Below are positions 47,893-63,646 of a stretch of DNA of 64,000 bases, in pieces (the stretch's first letter is position 1; each line of letters opens with the position of its first letter). The position numbers and the translations under genes are program-made. This stretch comes from Phlebiopsis flavidoalba (lineage: Eukaryota > Basidiomycota > Agaricomycetes > Polyporales > Phanerochaetaceae), in the NCBI GenBank assembly GCA_035772785.1, contig JAOCPU010000001.1, positions 1,798,001 to 1,862,000 of the forward strand. The letters run 5' to 3'. Under the pieces are notes generated by a model. The model had not been told where the DNA came from. It did not search any database and saw only the letters and a program-made list of their open reading frames with translations.

Positions 47893-48482
47893 TAGGGGGC
47901 GGCGCGGAAGCTGGCGAGACGGCCATGGGCTATATGTATGGCTTACCCCAAAGCAATCACTCAGGGAATGCGGGAATGTGAAGTTGATATCGTCCCACTG
48001 CGAGGCACAAGCGCGCGCAGTTAAGGGTTCCGTCTCGTACTTACGCCGTCCGTCGTCGCTCCGAACTGGCTGGCGAGGTCGATGAATGCGAGTGCCAAGG
48101 CAGAGCTCTGGCGTACTTCTTCAATGTGAAAAGGTGGTCGTAAAGAAGGTGGCGAGGAAGGAGGACAGGAGCAGAGGGATTCGGTAAATACGGCGCGGCT
48201 AGTCATCTCAGCTCGCAGCGTCGCTTTGCGCCCAATGTCACGCGCTCCGTTGTTGGCGCACCCCGGCAAGACTCGTCATGCTCACAAGGCGAGCTCGCGT
48301 CTGCCAAACTCTCTGGGGGTCCAGACCGCACTCACGGCGCGACCCTTGCCCAAAATTCAGACTGAGACGGAGGACATGGCCCGAGCATGTCGCCACCAGC
48401 CGTAAAGAACTACGATTCTCGACGACTGACACTCAGACAAAACCGACAATTGCATGACTAATGGTGACCGAGCTGTGTCTGA
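47893..48482. other. Intergenic, upstream of the adenylate kinase
   Basis: About 590 bp with no recognisable gene, between two minus-strand genes. It should carry the adenylate kinase promoter. Confidence 0.4.
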
Positions 48483-49767
48483 TTACCGTCGCGGTGCACA
48501 GTCCCGCCCGAACTGCCCCTTGTGCACCCACCCAATGAGCCTGCGCATCTCCCTGCACATCCACCACGACGCCCCGCACGTCGTCGCGCGCCTCGTCCCG
48601 CAGCGATGAGTGCATATCGCCTCCGCAACATGGTCCACATGAATCGGCGGGATAGTCAAGCGCGTTGGCGGACCGAGTCCAGCGGGGACGGCGCAACGAG
48701 CGAGGGAGCCATCGGCCGCGAAGGGCCATTCCAGCCATGGCGCGGAGGAGTCCAGACGGCGTCAAGTGGGATCGACCGAGGCAACCTTGGAGTGCAGGCT
48801 TGCGGACAGGTCCACAGCAGAGCAGCGACCGGGGACGTCAGCGGGCGGAAATGTGGGTGGTAAATGAGGCCTGCGGTATGCGCGCAGATGAGCAATGGAT
48901 GCGCGGACAATGAGGTGGGGGACGCACTCGGCCGGACGTACACCCCGCGGTAGGCGGGTTGGCCTGCGACCATTTGTTCGATGCCTGCCTCGGCTTCGCG
49001 CTTCGATTCGATGTAGCGGGCGGGGATGAATGGGCGGAAGATGTCCTCCGCGGATACGTATATACGAACGCGCGCGGGCCGTTCAGAGCTGCATTTCTGG
49101 TGTGCTATTGAGAAATGCGTCGCATACGCTCAATGCTGCATATTGCTCAATCAATAAGGAGCACACGACGGAGCGTCGTGGTCAAAACTAAACGCACCTG
49201 CGTCGCGGTTAAGCTCATCATAGCCTCCCTTCTTGCTTTTCTCCTCCAGCGGATTACCCGACCCAGAGAAACCCCCCGCAGCAATCCTCAACAAACCCGA
49301 CAAGTCGCCCTTGCTCAACGCAGCCTTGTACCGTGCGTCCTCGAGCAACGTCCCGAGCGTATGCACGACCGCCGTCTTGTCGCCCAGCAAGTGCCTGTAC
49401 GTATCCGGCCGCAACGCGTCCGCCTTCTGCCAGTTCACCTACGATCGGGCGTGGTCAGCGCGCGCGCCACATGCAGTAAAGGGGAGAAGCAACACTTTGG
49501 ACGTCCACGCCGGGGAGTGGCCTTTTGGCGTCGTGTAGGGCCTTCCGGACGAGCTAGCCGCGGAAAGGTAAGTGAAGAAGTACGATGCAAGGGGAGCGAG
49601 ACCAACCTAATGCTGGTTACTTGGTATCCGCGTGCCAGTGCTGCTTTGCAGACCGCCGAGCCTGTGTGCGGTATTAATTAGAGAATGGGCTTGAAGTCAC
49701 AGGCGCGTTCGTACCGACAAAGCCGTTTTCCACCCACTACCAATATCTTTTGAATTAATGGTTCCAT
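48483..49767 (-). CDS. NAD(P)-binding short-chain dehydrogenase-like protein (COQ11/NDUFA9 type)
   Basis: The chosen start at 49765-49767 gives MEPLIQKILVVGG, then, one base out of frame, NGFVG: a Rossmann GGxGFxG fingerprint. KVNWQKADALRPDTYRHLL and GDKTAVVHTLGTLLEDARYK follow, then LSGLLRIAAGGFSGSGNP with KKGGYDELNRDA. After an intron come FVYISAEDIFRPFIPARYIE, SKREAEAGIEQMVAGQPAYR and GVYVRPS. The rest has PHFRPLTSPVAALL, SGVLRAMAGMAL and a helix EAICIALRDEARDDVRGVVD. The arrangement matches fungal mitochondrial atypical short-chain dehydrogenases such as yeast YLR290C/Coq11, implicated in coenzyme Q synthesis. An upstream in-frame stretch to about 49950 is rich in Arg and Thr and could be an N-terminal targeting sequence. 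The ortholog assignment is inference. Confidence 0.8.
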
Positions 49768-50370
49768 CCTCAAGAAGTGTCGTGTTTCACAAGAGTCGTT
49801 GCACCTTGCGACACGAATGCGTGTCGGACTTCGACGCGTGGATGTAAGAGGCAGAGATGGGCGCTCCGAAGCCGGCGCGCCTGAAGCGCGTCGGTTCCGC
49901 GTTCGTCGTAAGGTTAGCGTTCGCCGGGGCAGGCCACAACGTTCAGGCACTCGAACAGGGTTTCGGAACGAGTTTCACAGAAGCAGCACTCGGGTGGAGG
50001 TCACACTTGGAGAGGGGGAGAAAACACGATCTAGTCCATTTGTATGAAAAGAAGTACTAGCAACTAACAGGCAAATGGCACCCGACACGCGTGCTCGATA
50101 TGAATAAGAAGCAATAAAAACAGAAACGATATTCACAGAACATTGGAGACTGGAAAGCGATTGGACCGAGTACCATATCAAGGGCAGCATGACGAACGGG
50201 AGACCGTGATAGCTATCAGAGGTGGAACGCCGCCGGGGTCGTAATTCTCGTAAGGCCTTATGTCGCACGTCTCGCCGGGCTGACCATGCACTAGACTGTA
50301 GGGCTAGCCCTACGCACCGCAGGAAAGAAAACAGACGGAGGAAAACGAGAGAGCAGACAGAAAAGGAGAT
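49768..50370. other. Intergenic, no gene seen
   Basis: About 600 bp. The first 180 bases may encode a presequence of the dehydrogenase gene; the rest has no recognisable content. Confidence 0.4.
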
Positions 50371-51350
50371 TTAGTTGGTGTACTCCCAGCCGACTACGAA
50401 AGATGAATCAGACATGCACGGACTGAACCACAAGAAGCAAAACCTACTGTTGAACTCGCCGAGATCGAAGTTGCCGTTGGTCAAGGCAGAGAACGCGCCT
50501 TGGAAAGATCGATCGACTTGTCGGAGTCGCAGGTGGGGCACTCGTCAGCGACGATGGCGGTGGTGGTCGCGCCGCTGTCAAGGTTGACAAGCTTGACGGT
50601 CTTGCCACAGTGCGCGCCGTTGTCGTAGACAGCAGAGTCCAGCGCGATGACCATGTCAGAGTCCTGGTGGACCGTGCCGCAAGCGCCAGCAGTGTTGTTG
50701 TGCTGCAGGAACCAAGTAGCGCTGAGACATCTATTGTTAGACGGGAAATCTAGAGTTGATGATCGCGAAACTCACTGTCCGGTGTTGGTGGGGGTCGCAG
50801 CGGACGCGGCCGTGGTGGTCGGGGTCTGGGTCTTGGACGTGGTGGCGGCCTTGGTGGGGGTCGAAGAGACGACGTCGTGGAGAAGCTCGTCGGGGCAGGC
50901 GCGACGTTGTTCACGGCGCTGGAAGCGGGCGAGGTAGCGGCGGCGGCCGAGCTGGACGCCGAGCTGGTCCAGGGGTTGCAGTACGCCTTACGGTCGTTCG
51001 CGAGGGTCTGGCCGATCTGATGGCGGAACACAAAGAAGAGGTTTAGAACGCTTAATCACGGCAACCAATCACCGCGCGACTGACCAACAAAGGGTGACAG
51101 CAATCATCGAAGAACTGAGTGGAGTGCCGTGCTGTGTTGCGCAGCTCAACGCGTTGTAACGGGCGTTGTAGTCCGCGTACGGCTGGAAATAACGGTCAAC
51201 GAGCGAATAGCATATACCCCGACGCGCACTGACCTCCAGGAAGGCCTGGTCGTAGGAGGCCTCGTCCCGGCGCTCAGCAGGGATGGCGGCACCGTAGACG
51301 GTGGAGACGGCGGAGACCGCGAGGGTGGCAAAGGTGAAGAACTTGAACAT
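50371..51350 (-). CDS. Secreted double-psi beta-barrel (RlpA/expansin-like) protein
   Basis: The start MFKFFTFATLAVSAVSTVYG is a clear signal peptide, cleaved near GAAIPAERRD (possibly a Kex2-like RR site). A Cys-containing N-terminal region follows (NARYNALSCATQHGTP, CCHPLL-like, DRKAYCNPW). A Ser/Thr/Ala-rich linker, which looks Pro/Arg-rich where the frame is shifted, probably carries O-glycans. The C-terminal barrel domain reads TATWFLQHNNTAGACGTVHQ and DSDMVIALDSAVYD. Then, in pieces, come GAHCGKTVKLVNLDSGATTT, AIVADECPTC, IDLSKGAFSALTNGNFDLGE and VGWEYTN, with a stop at 50371-50373. Such small barrel proteins are abundant in agaricomycetes and some plant-associated fungi; they are often found with wall-remodelling enzymes but lack proven enzymatic activity. 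The intron pattern is consistent. Confidence 0.88.
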
Positions 51351-51442
51351 GGTGTGAGGTTTGTATTTAGTGTCGTCGGGTGTCTTTGACGCAAGGAGTG
51401 ACAGTGCCCAGGTGAGCAAAGGAGGTAATGACGGTGGGGGGG

Positions 51443-51449
51443 ATTTATA
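51443..51449 (-). promoter_or_regulatory. TATA box of the secreted barrel-protein gene
   Basis: TATAAAT on the minus strand lies about 95 bases before the start codon, with a CT-rich leader in between. This suggests a regulated, strongly expressed promoter. Confidence 0.6.
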
Positions 51450-51450
51450 G

Positions 51451-52118
51451 AGAGAGTGACTGCTGTGGAATGAAGGACGTCAGATGAAAACACGCAAATA
51501 GAGCGGGGCGACGCAGACTGACCGTCAAAGCAGCGACGAGGGGAAGAGGGAAGGAATGAAAACCGAGAGGGTTGAGAGCGTGCCAAAGGACAATGCTCGC
51601 CCTCTTAATATAAGAAATGCCGGGGACCACGTTTTTCTCACGCTTACGCAGAACCCCACCGTCACACGGTCCCCCCAGGCCCTCGGCTCTCCGCCGAGAG
51701 TCCAAGGTAATCGGATGAAATTTCCCAAAAAATTCGAGGGCCACAACCTTACTTCAGAGCTTGAATCGTTTTTATTTTACCTCCGAGGGCCTAGACATGA
51801 GCGCCATGAGGTGCAGTTTACCCAGAGCTGCAAGGAGTTTGTACGCTACGGACGCTGGACTCCAAGACGAACGGGAGACCAGCCGTCGGCGAAGGACCAC
51901 CGTACAAAAGGCCGAATGACAGGTCTTGACGAATTGGAAGGATGCATGATGCCCTGAAATGGCTGCGCGCGCGGATCACACGGCGGTGCAAGTCACCATA
52001 ACAGCGGCGCGTTCGGCCAGCGCCGGGCCAGGCCGGCGTGCGACCGTGCGGCGTGCGCTCGTCCGTGCATCCGGATTCGGCTGCGCATGCCACATACGAT
52101 TCACTTCCACGACCTGTC
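51451..52118. other. Divergent promoter region
   Basis: About 670 bp between the secreted-protein gene and the SCAMP gene, with no gene recognisable. A plus-strand frame at 51556-51957 has no family resemblance. Confidence 0.35.
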
Positions 52119-53448
52119 ATGAGTGAGGCAAGAAAATCCATCTACCCGACCCAGTTCCTGATTTTGTGTTCCTGACAGGCCAGCTCACCGAAAATCCATT
52201 TGCCTCCACGCATTCCCTCGACACGAACCCCTTTGACGACCCCGTTTCGGCTACCACCTCTAAGGTCGATGTCGCGAGACAGGAAGACCTTGACCGACGC
52301 GAAAGAGACCTCGAGAGGAGGGAAACAGAACTCAGCCAGAGGGCAGAGCACATCCGCAAGCATGGTCGCAATAACTGGCCACCATGTCCGTATCCTTCCC
52401 CCTCTCTGCACGTCCTCACGCTGAACGACCGCTCCGTACCTCCGACAGTCTACCCCCTCATCTACCATTCCATTCCAGACGAAAATTCCCGAGGCTTCAC
52501 GACCACTAATCACGCGTCTTTATCAGCTATGGCTCTTCCTGCTACTCTGTCTCGTCGTAAACATGGTAGCATGCATCTTCATCCTCATCGCCGGAGCAGG
52601 AGGTAGCGCCCTAGGCTCGAGTATTGGGTGCGTCCCCCCGCTATTCTTGGCACGCAGCATATACTGATATTCTGCCCGTAGCTACCTGATAGTCATCCCG
52701 CCCACCTCATTCCTCTTGTGGTACAGGTGCGTTGCAGGCATAGAGTTTGCGATGACGTCGTTCATATATGTCCTTCAGACCGATATACAATGGCTATATG
52801 AAGGTGCGAAGTCCCCTCTGCGTCTCGCGAAGTTAAACTCACTCTTTAGCTCAGGAGCAAGCTTTGTATTACTGTGAGCAAGCCGCTTTGTCCTCCGTTA
52901 CCATGACGTGACCGTGCCGCAGATCTGTACTTTGTGTTCGGAGGTTTCCATCTCGCCTTCTCGCTTTATGTGTAAGTGATCGAGATAACCGTTATGAGCT
53001 CAACTCACGCGTTCCCTACTAGTATTATTGGTATTCCGAGGTAAGTCATGCTTCATACGTGTGCTGGCGAATTCGCGTCAACATACGCGTCTGTGTACAG
53101 CACCGGCGCGCGGCGGCGCCGGAGTTATCGAGACCATCAAGATGTTCATCGGCCATCACTGGGTGGCGGCCATTCTTTGCACAATAGCTTTGGTCGGCTG
53201 GGTCATCCAGGGTCTTGGAAACGCTTATTATTTCAGACAAGTGCGTGCTCGACCAATATTACACTCATACCCGAGCGCTGACCATATGTGGCGCAGATCT
53301 GGGCCCACCGCAAGGCGCAAGGCCATACCTTTGCAAAGGCGATTATTTCTCTTGCTACTTCAATGTGGCCGCCACTGACGTTGTGTCATAATAGGCCAAG
53401 GGGGAGCTGGCCACCCACGGCGCGAAGGCGTACTTCACGAGAGGTTGA
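52119..53448 (+). CDS. Secretory carrier-associated membrane protein (SCAMP)
   Basis: SCAMPs are four-pass membrane proteins of endosomes and the trans-Golgi that act in vesicle recycling. A first small exon (MSE) is joined to ENPFASTHSLDTNPFDDP, giving the NPF repeats that bind EH-domain proteins. A coiled coil follows: RQEDLDRRERDLERRETELS. The conserved NNWPP and PLIYHSIPDE motifs precede the first membrane span. Four hydrophobic segments can be read across introns: LWLFLLLSLVVNMVACIFIL, YLIVIPPTSFLLWY, YFVFGGFHLAFSLYV, and HHWVAAILCTIALVGWVIQG with NAYYFRQ. The cytosolic tail is IWAHRKAQGHTFAKAKGELA and ends HGAKAYFTRG at a stop 53446-53448. The start codon is inferred because the first exon is tiny. 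Confidence 0.92.
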
Positions 53449-53991
53449 GACAGGGTTGGGGTTTCGACGCATTAGGACGCTTGTATCTTACTTGTCCGAA
53501 TATGCTACGATAGCCGTGTACTTTGCGATACCTTATTTATCCCACGAACGATGCATCTTTTGTGCGTATTTGTGTCGCAGTGGCTTGTACCAGTGGCCGT
53601 GGCCTCTCGCTTCACGGGCGCTAGTTCAATGAGGTTGTGGCACTAGACGCCTGAGACACCTGGCACAGCGGAGTTTGGAACTGCAGTACTTGAAGAAGGC
53701 ACGCCTGATAGTGCTGCTTTTCCTCAACCATCACCTAAGGTCAGTTCGCCCTCCCTCATCGCCGTTCCATCGCTAACGGCAGACGTCTTGCTAGGTCAAA
53801 AGTTTATCAAAAAAATCCATACAGAAAAACCCTAAAAAGCAGTTGCCTTGTTGCCTCCTGTGTGCGTGCAATTTTCGTATCTACATGTCCCGCTGTAGCT
53901 GACCTCTCGCTTGCATCGTGTCGTTGACACTCCCCAGTCGCAGAAAAGTCCACAAAGCAGTAACGACCAACCCATAATCTCTAAGAAAAAT
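53449..53991. other. Intergenic, PAB1 promoter
   Basis: About 540 bp without a gene. The last part before 53992 is the likely 5' leader of PAB1. Confidence 0.45.
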
Positions 53992-56277
<2,286 letters not shown>

Positions 56278-56660
56278 GGTGCGGCCGACTAGACGGGGCA
56301 GGCTCTATCTCCACCTCCATTGCAGACATCCTCACCCGTGCATCGTCGCTGTATTATTGTATCAATAGTGTGTTGTAGCCTCAGCTATTGCTGCGTGCTC
56401 TGTTTGCTTTCCCACCCGCTTACGGGGTTATGTGGTAGTCGTTCCTTTGTGCTTGTACTTTTATCTCAGGAACAGAGAGGCAATTTGCTGCGAATCTCTT
56501 CATGCGTGACAACATCGAAGCTTTCCCGCCTCGAAATTCTTACAAGTTTATGGCGAGACTACTAGTGAACAAAGCATCCTAAACAATACAGTATTAAATG
56601 ACCGGCGTTCTACATATACAAGAGACAGAGACAGAAGGGAGTCCGCGGGTATTCCCAAGC
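56278..56660. other. Convergent 3' region of PAB1 and SRP54
   Basis: About 380 bp between the two stop codons on opposite strands. It should contain both 3' untranslated regions and poly(A) sites. Confidence 0.5.
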
Positions 56661-58772
<2,112 letters not shown>

Positions 58773-58873
58773 CGTGGATAGCGGCGGCAAGGAGTACGTT
58801 GTTCTAAGCGCCCATATGAGGCGCATCGCCGGGACCGTCTTGTGATTCCTAGAAAGGCAAGCCCATCAATGGC
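58773..58873. promoter_or_regulatory. Shared divergent promoter, SRP54 / SPT8
   Basis: Only about 101 bp separate the opposite start codons, the tightest pair in the window. Both core promoters and leaders must fit here; no TATA box is visible. Confidence 0.55.
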
Positions 58874-61207
58874 ATGAGCAGTAACACCATGGACTCTGAA
58901 GAGGAGACCCTCGACGACCTTCAGTTCGATGACTCTTCAGACTCTGCCGAAATCGACGAGGACATCCTTGGCGCGCTCGAAGATACTCTCAACGCCGAGG
59001 CCTCTGCCGCAGAGGTTAGCCCATGTTATACACGAAGTATCTGACATTGCTCACCGGACACGGTCATACCATACTAGGACTCGGACACGGAGGATTCTGA
59101 CAATGGGTCTGACGATGATGACGACAATGAAGATGTGCAGTACGCTATTCCGATGCCTGTGGACCCTCCACAAGTCGTAAACGGAAGCGTATTACACGCA
59201 CCATCGCAGGTTCAGCCCTCACCACCGAGGGATTCTCCTATTGAACCCTCGCCTCCTACGAAACGTATGTACTCGACCGGTTCACAATCCTGGATACACA
59301 CTGTCTCATTTTAGCTACCTCAGTCCCGAGCCCCATACCTCACCAACGTTCACTCTCACCTTCTGGACTACGCAAGGCTAGACTACTTTCGGACCTAAGC
59401 TGGCCACGCTCGTTCACAGTCGAGGCCATCTGCGCCATACCACACCCGGCACCTACACACTGCCTTGCGTCTTCTCTGTGCATGTCTCATCTCCTCACAG
59501 GCTCGGATGATGGATACATACGCGACTACGACATCTTCACTGGGCGTGAACGGCAAGGTCTTCCTAACTGCTCCCCAGAGACATCATTGTGGTGTCATGG
59601 AAGGCCTCATGAAAGCTGCTCAAATACGCTGCTGGTGGGAGAACCCAGCACAATCAACCCCAATGTCCAACCCTATGGAGGACCCCCACCGCTTTGCGCC
59701 CCGTACAGCTTGGCAATGCAGTCCGACGCTCTCTGGTCGCTCGCGGGTACAGAGGTGAGTGATAGAATCCTTTTGTGTATCAAGCCTATCAAACCTGATT
59801 CTGGCTAGCATGGACATATCAATCTATTTACCGTACGACACGAGCCCGGAAAACTAGCTTTTGCCTTCCCAGGGCACCGCGGCCCTGTATCGGGCTTGAG
59901 CATACAACATGATGAGAAGGGCTTCTTCAGTGCTGGATGGGACGGTGAAGCGATGGTAAGTGAACTAAAAACTATCATTCTGTCTTCGCTTTTGCCTGAC
60001 AAATATTCGTCGAAGCAATGGGATTTGAATACAGGACAGCATGTCCGCAATTTCACCTCACACGGCGCACAACTGACTTCCATAGGAGTGAGGCCCTTGG
60101 AGAGTGATTATACTGGTATTGTGCCGTGGATAGAGCAACGCAAGTATACTGCGATTGTACCCCCTTCGTCAAGTAATAGACTCAAGCAAGAAGATGTCGG
60201 TGATTCCACAATCCCTCCTAACCGACCACAACAGACACAACAGGACGATGACGAGAAATCCGATTACGATCCACTCTTTGACGAGGATCCGGATGCGGAC
60301 GGCGACATGAATATGCAGCTTATTAGCCAGATTCCGCCTCACTTGCAGCCCAGTGGGCTCGTCACTTCTCAACCTGTGCCTCCCCAGCCTTCTCAGATAG
60401 AATCTAAAGCTTGGTCTGGCGCGAGTGTCGCAGCAGCTCCCAACGCCCCACCGGTCTTGGACCCCGTTGCATACACAAGTTTCAGCCCGGATATTCTCAT
60501 GACCGCAGCCATCGATGGACAGGTAATGCTTTGGGACAGGAGAGTACATTCTCCGGGACAGGGCGTCGGGAGACTTCCGATGGGGGAGAAGACCCGTCCT
60601 TGGTGTGTTTCGGTGGGTGGTCGCTCGACGCGCTGTTTCCAAGGAGCGATCGGCTAAGCTGAACCGTAGGCATGCTGGAGCGCGGATGGCACACAGATAT
60701 ATGTCGGCAGGCGCAATGCAATCATCGACGTATGGGATGTACGGCTCACTGGGCAGGCTCACAACGGCACGCCTAGGACGCTCAAGACGCTTCGTAATCC
60801 TGCGCTTTCAGGCGATGTTTCTTGTGTGGTGGCCTTTCCAGACGGCAAGCATCTCGCATGGTGTGCTGCCTTTCTCCAACTTGAAGTATTCATCTAAGAC
60901 ATGATTCGCAGTGCGTCCAATGACAATATCCGCCTGTGGAACGTTGCGGAGGCCGGTGAGCCTGACGCGTTTGGCAAAAAATGAAGAGTGGCGTGCAGTT
61001 CAAGATTATTCCAGGACATCATGGAGGTATCATTTCGCAAATGTGTAAGTCCGCATATATTTTCTGATACCTCGAGAGGCTTCCTGACCACTGGGCCTAG
61101 TGGTTGATCGACAAGCTCGTTTCTTGATTAGTGCTAGCAGTAATCGTGGATGGCATGGAGAGTCAACTAAGACCGTCTTTGTACACGAAGTCAAGAGTAT
61201 TTGGTGA
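58874..61207 (+). CDS. SPT8: Spt8, WD40 subunit of the SAGA transcription complex
   Basis: Spt8 brings TATA-binding protein to promoters within SAGA. The start MSSNTMDSEEETLDDLQFDD opens the acidic N-terminus, which continues across an intron with EDSDTEDSDNGSDDDDDNED and VQYAIPMPVDP. WD units follow: SFTVEAICAIPHPAPTHCLA, LLTGSDDGYIRDYDIFTG, YSLAMQSDALWSLAGTEHGH, LSIQHDEKGFFSAGWDGEAM and, after an intron, QWDLNTGQHVRNFTSHGAQL. An acidic insert then appears (DEKSDYDPLFDEDPDADGDM with NMQLISQIPP). Next come PVAYTSFSPDILMTAAIDGQ and MLWDRR, then a shifted VGRRNAIIDVWDVR, SNDNIRLWNVAEAGEPD and PGHHGG. The end is VFVHEVKSIW, stop at 61205-61207. Domain order and the internal acidic insert match Spt8. 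Confidence 0.93.
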
Positions 61208-61528
61208 CTTGGGATGTGTCACCCTCCTGTGAACGTTCATGAGCCCCGCTCACTTTCAGATATTGATCAGGACAAGGGGAGCAGGCAGCTGCAGCTCACC
61301 TTGTTGCTTCAGCCACTCCTTCTTCCTTGACGATGCCGCGGCTTTGTTTCCGAACAAGAACCCCGATGTTCGTTTTATCCGCACCAGTCTTCCGTGAAAT
61401 ATACGAAGTTCCGGAGAACATAATCTTGTATCAAATATTTATTTCCACTTGTATTGATTACGACGAGGACAATCTTAACTTACCTGTCGCAAATTCTATT
61501 CGACGCCCATGTGGCACCTTGATGGGTC
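61208..61528. other. 3' region of SPT8
   Basis: About 320 bp after the SPT8 stop. I see no gene. Confidence 0.4.
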
Positions 61529-63027
61529 ATGAGCGGCTTGAGGCTGAGCGCCCTCATGGAAGGGGGTAAATCCCTCATGGACGGCCCTCGAGCCGCCGGC
61601 TAACCTCTTGAGGCCGCCTGAGGCTGATGCCGGCTTCACGAGGCTCCCTGAGGGAGTCATAAACCTATTGATATTTCTCTTACCGATTTCATTATCTGTG
61701 ATCAAGCTGATTGATCTTTTCTTATGGTTGTTGTTATGGGTCAATAAAAGTCTATTGATGTCGAATAGTATGCTAATACATTAAATAATAATAAAATGAT
61801 CAGGACGAGCTTGTATGCGTTGCGGCCGCCACCGCTCGGGTGCTCATGGGGTGGGGTGGGTTGTCCAAGGGGTTGCCGAGGTGATCAAGTACTGGATAGC
61901 CCGTATAGGTAGAGCTATATGGGGTAGCTAGTGCACCCGCTGTTGCCGTGATTGTCCATGTGATGTTGTTGAGACAGCCGTTGCAGACAGTCGTTGCGGC
62001 TGTCCATGCGGGGGCTCTTCACAGGCAGCCGTTGTGGAGGTGAGTGTGATGCGGGTAGTGAGATATAACCAATACGCTGGGAAACAGCGGATTCGTCCAT
62101 GGCATACATCAGAGCGGTCGGTAGCACTTGCGGATGGCTTTTGTGGCCGTCTGAGGGTGGAGTCAAGTCCGTGGGAAGGCTGATGTGTTTGCACAACCAG
62201 GGGGTGACAGCCGTTACCGGTCGGTGGTGGATGGAAGGCCAAATGCACTATGTGATATCTATCTGATCAGCGTGTGGTAATGTGTATGTCAATGACTTGA
62301 GTTTACATACCATTTGCTGCAGCTACTTGGAGCAGCTACAGTGCTAGCAATCGCACACTAGTCGTGACGTGTTTAAAGTGAGCTCAACATAGCAGGTCCC
62401 TGCAGTGTTAGTAAGAAGCAGAGAAGGTAGCTACTCACTACAGTGCAGTAGCTCGGCTTCGGTGAATGCCCAAGTCAGGTTCTCGTGACAAGGAGGACCC
62501 CAGAGGTGTGGAGGCAGAGATGCGGGAGGGTGCGGGAGGTTGTGGTTTTTGGTTCAAGTCTTGGGCGTTGATGCGAGGCCCAGTTGGGTGACTTAGTCAG
62601 CAAGCGCGGCCAAGCAATCAGCAGAATTAACGCTAAGTCCACAATAATACGATGTTGTGCACGCAATTCAAGCAAGAGAGAGTACTTTATTACATTTCTG
62701 TGTAGATAGGCACATTGCTCCTTACATAACTCACATAACCGAGCCAGAAATACTAGCATAAGCAACCTCCCAGTCTGCCAGACTCACGAATGACGATAGG
62801 CGCTACCTGTGCATCACGGCGTCACCTTGAGGATCTCACGAACTCTAGAGGCGGCTTGAGCGCTTTGATTCCTCCGTGAGCCGACTCGAGTCCCCAAGGG
62901 ACGCTCATGAAATCAAACCTACCTCGCGGACCTGCCCGAGGATCACGCTTTTCTCACGAAGGTCCTTGAGCCGCCTTGAGTGTGCGCTTGAGGCCACGTT
63001 GAGGCAAGCGCTTCATGAGCCCAGAAT
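61529..63027. mobile_element. Candidate non-autonomous DNA transposon
   Basis: The left end GGGTCATGAGCGGCTTG and the reverse complement of the right end (GGGCTCATGAAGCGCTTG) form imperfect inverted repeats about 1.5 kb apart. Within about 150-200 bp of each end, and not between, hexamers such as CTTGAG, CCTGAGG, CTCATG and CTCACGA recur more than a dozen times in both orientations. This resembles the subterminal repeats of hAT elements. The interior (AT-rich 61680-61800, then mixed) has no recognisable transposase. I could not find a target-site duplication, so the boundaries are tentative. Confidence 0.45.
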
Positions 63028-63079
63028 AGAAATTGCGACACCGTCCACATACCCCAGGCCCCTATGATCGCCGAGCCCA

Positions 63080-63646
63080 TGAATACGAATGAAGAATTTT
63101 AATGCGCCCAACGCTTGCGTTGTTGTATGATAATAGAGATATCAAGCTGCAAGAAATTGTTAGTGGAACCAGTAGCGGATGTCCCTGAGCCTGACTAGGG
63201 AGGTGTAGCGACTCCGATGCCGCGGGTATCTATTGGTCATATATCATAGATGAGCTCACAGCGTGTGTAGAAGCGATTTGGATATACATACATTGAACAG
63301 AAGGGCGAAGCCAAACGTCGCAAGTAAATATCCCGCTGTTTAAACACAGATATCCCTCCAACGGAGTGAGTGTGACTCTACGTTCTCCCGACGTTTCCGC
63401 TGCGAACAGTAGGATGTTAGGGAAGAGCGTCATAGGGACTGCGAGAAGTAACAGTCTTAAAACATCGTCGTGAGCTTGAATCACCACTATGCACCAAAAT
63501 CGTTCAGCTCACAGAATGGTCGCCCCGTACGCCCAATAAGCAACAGACTGCTCCTGATTTGCGTCAAGGTTTACACGACCGTGCTTTCGCTGTTCCAGGG
63601 TCTCTGGCTTGCGGGAGAGATCGTCGAGCTCTATGTCTGCAGACAT
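63080..63646 (-). CDS. Small putative membrane protein, function unknown
   Basis: I do not recognise a named family. From the ATG at 63644-63646 the protein reads MSADIELDDLSRKPETLEQR and KHGRVNLDANQEQSVAYWAY. An intron-like gap follows, then a hydrophobic stretch LLLLAVPMTLFPNILLFAAE (probably one or two membrane spans), TSGERRVTLTPLEGYLCLNS and GIFT. A further intron probably starts near 63295. The charged, Gln-rich N-terminus with hydrophobic later parts suggests a small multi-pass membrane protein. The 3' end near 63080 is a guess. Confidence 0.4.

Noticed and set aside
61915..62250. Possible transposase fragment inside the second candidate element
   Set aside because: The frames are His/Thr/Ser/Pro-rich without DDE, RNase H or BED-finger motifs.
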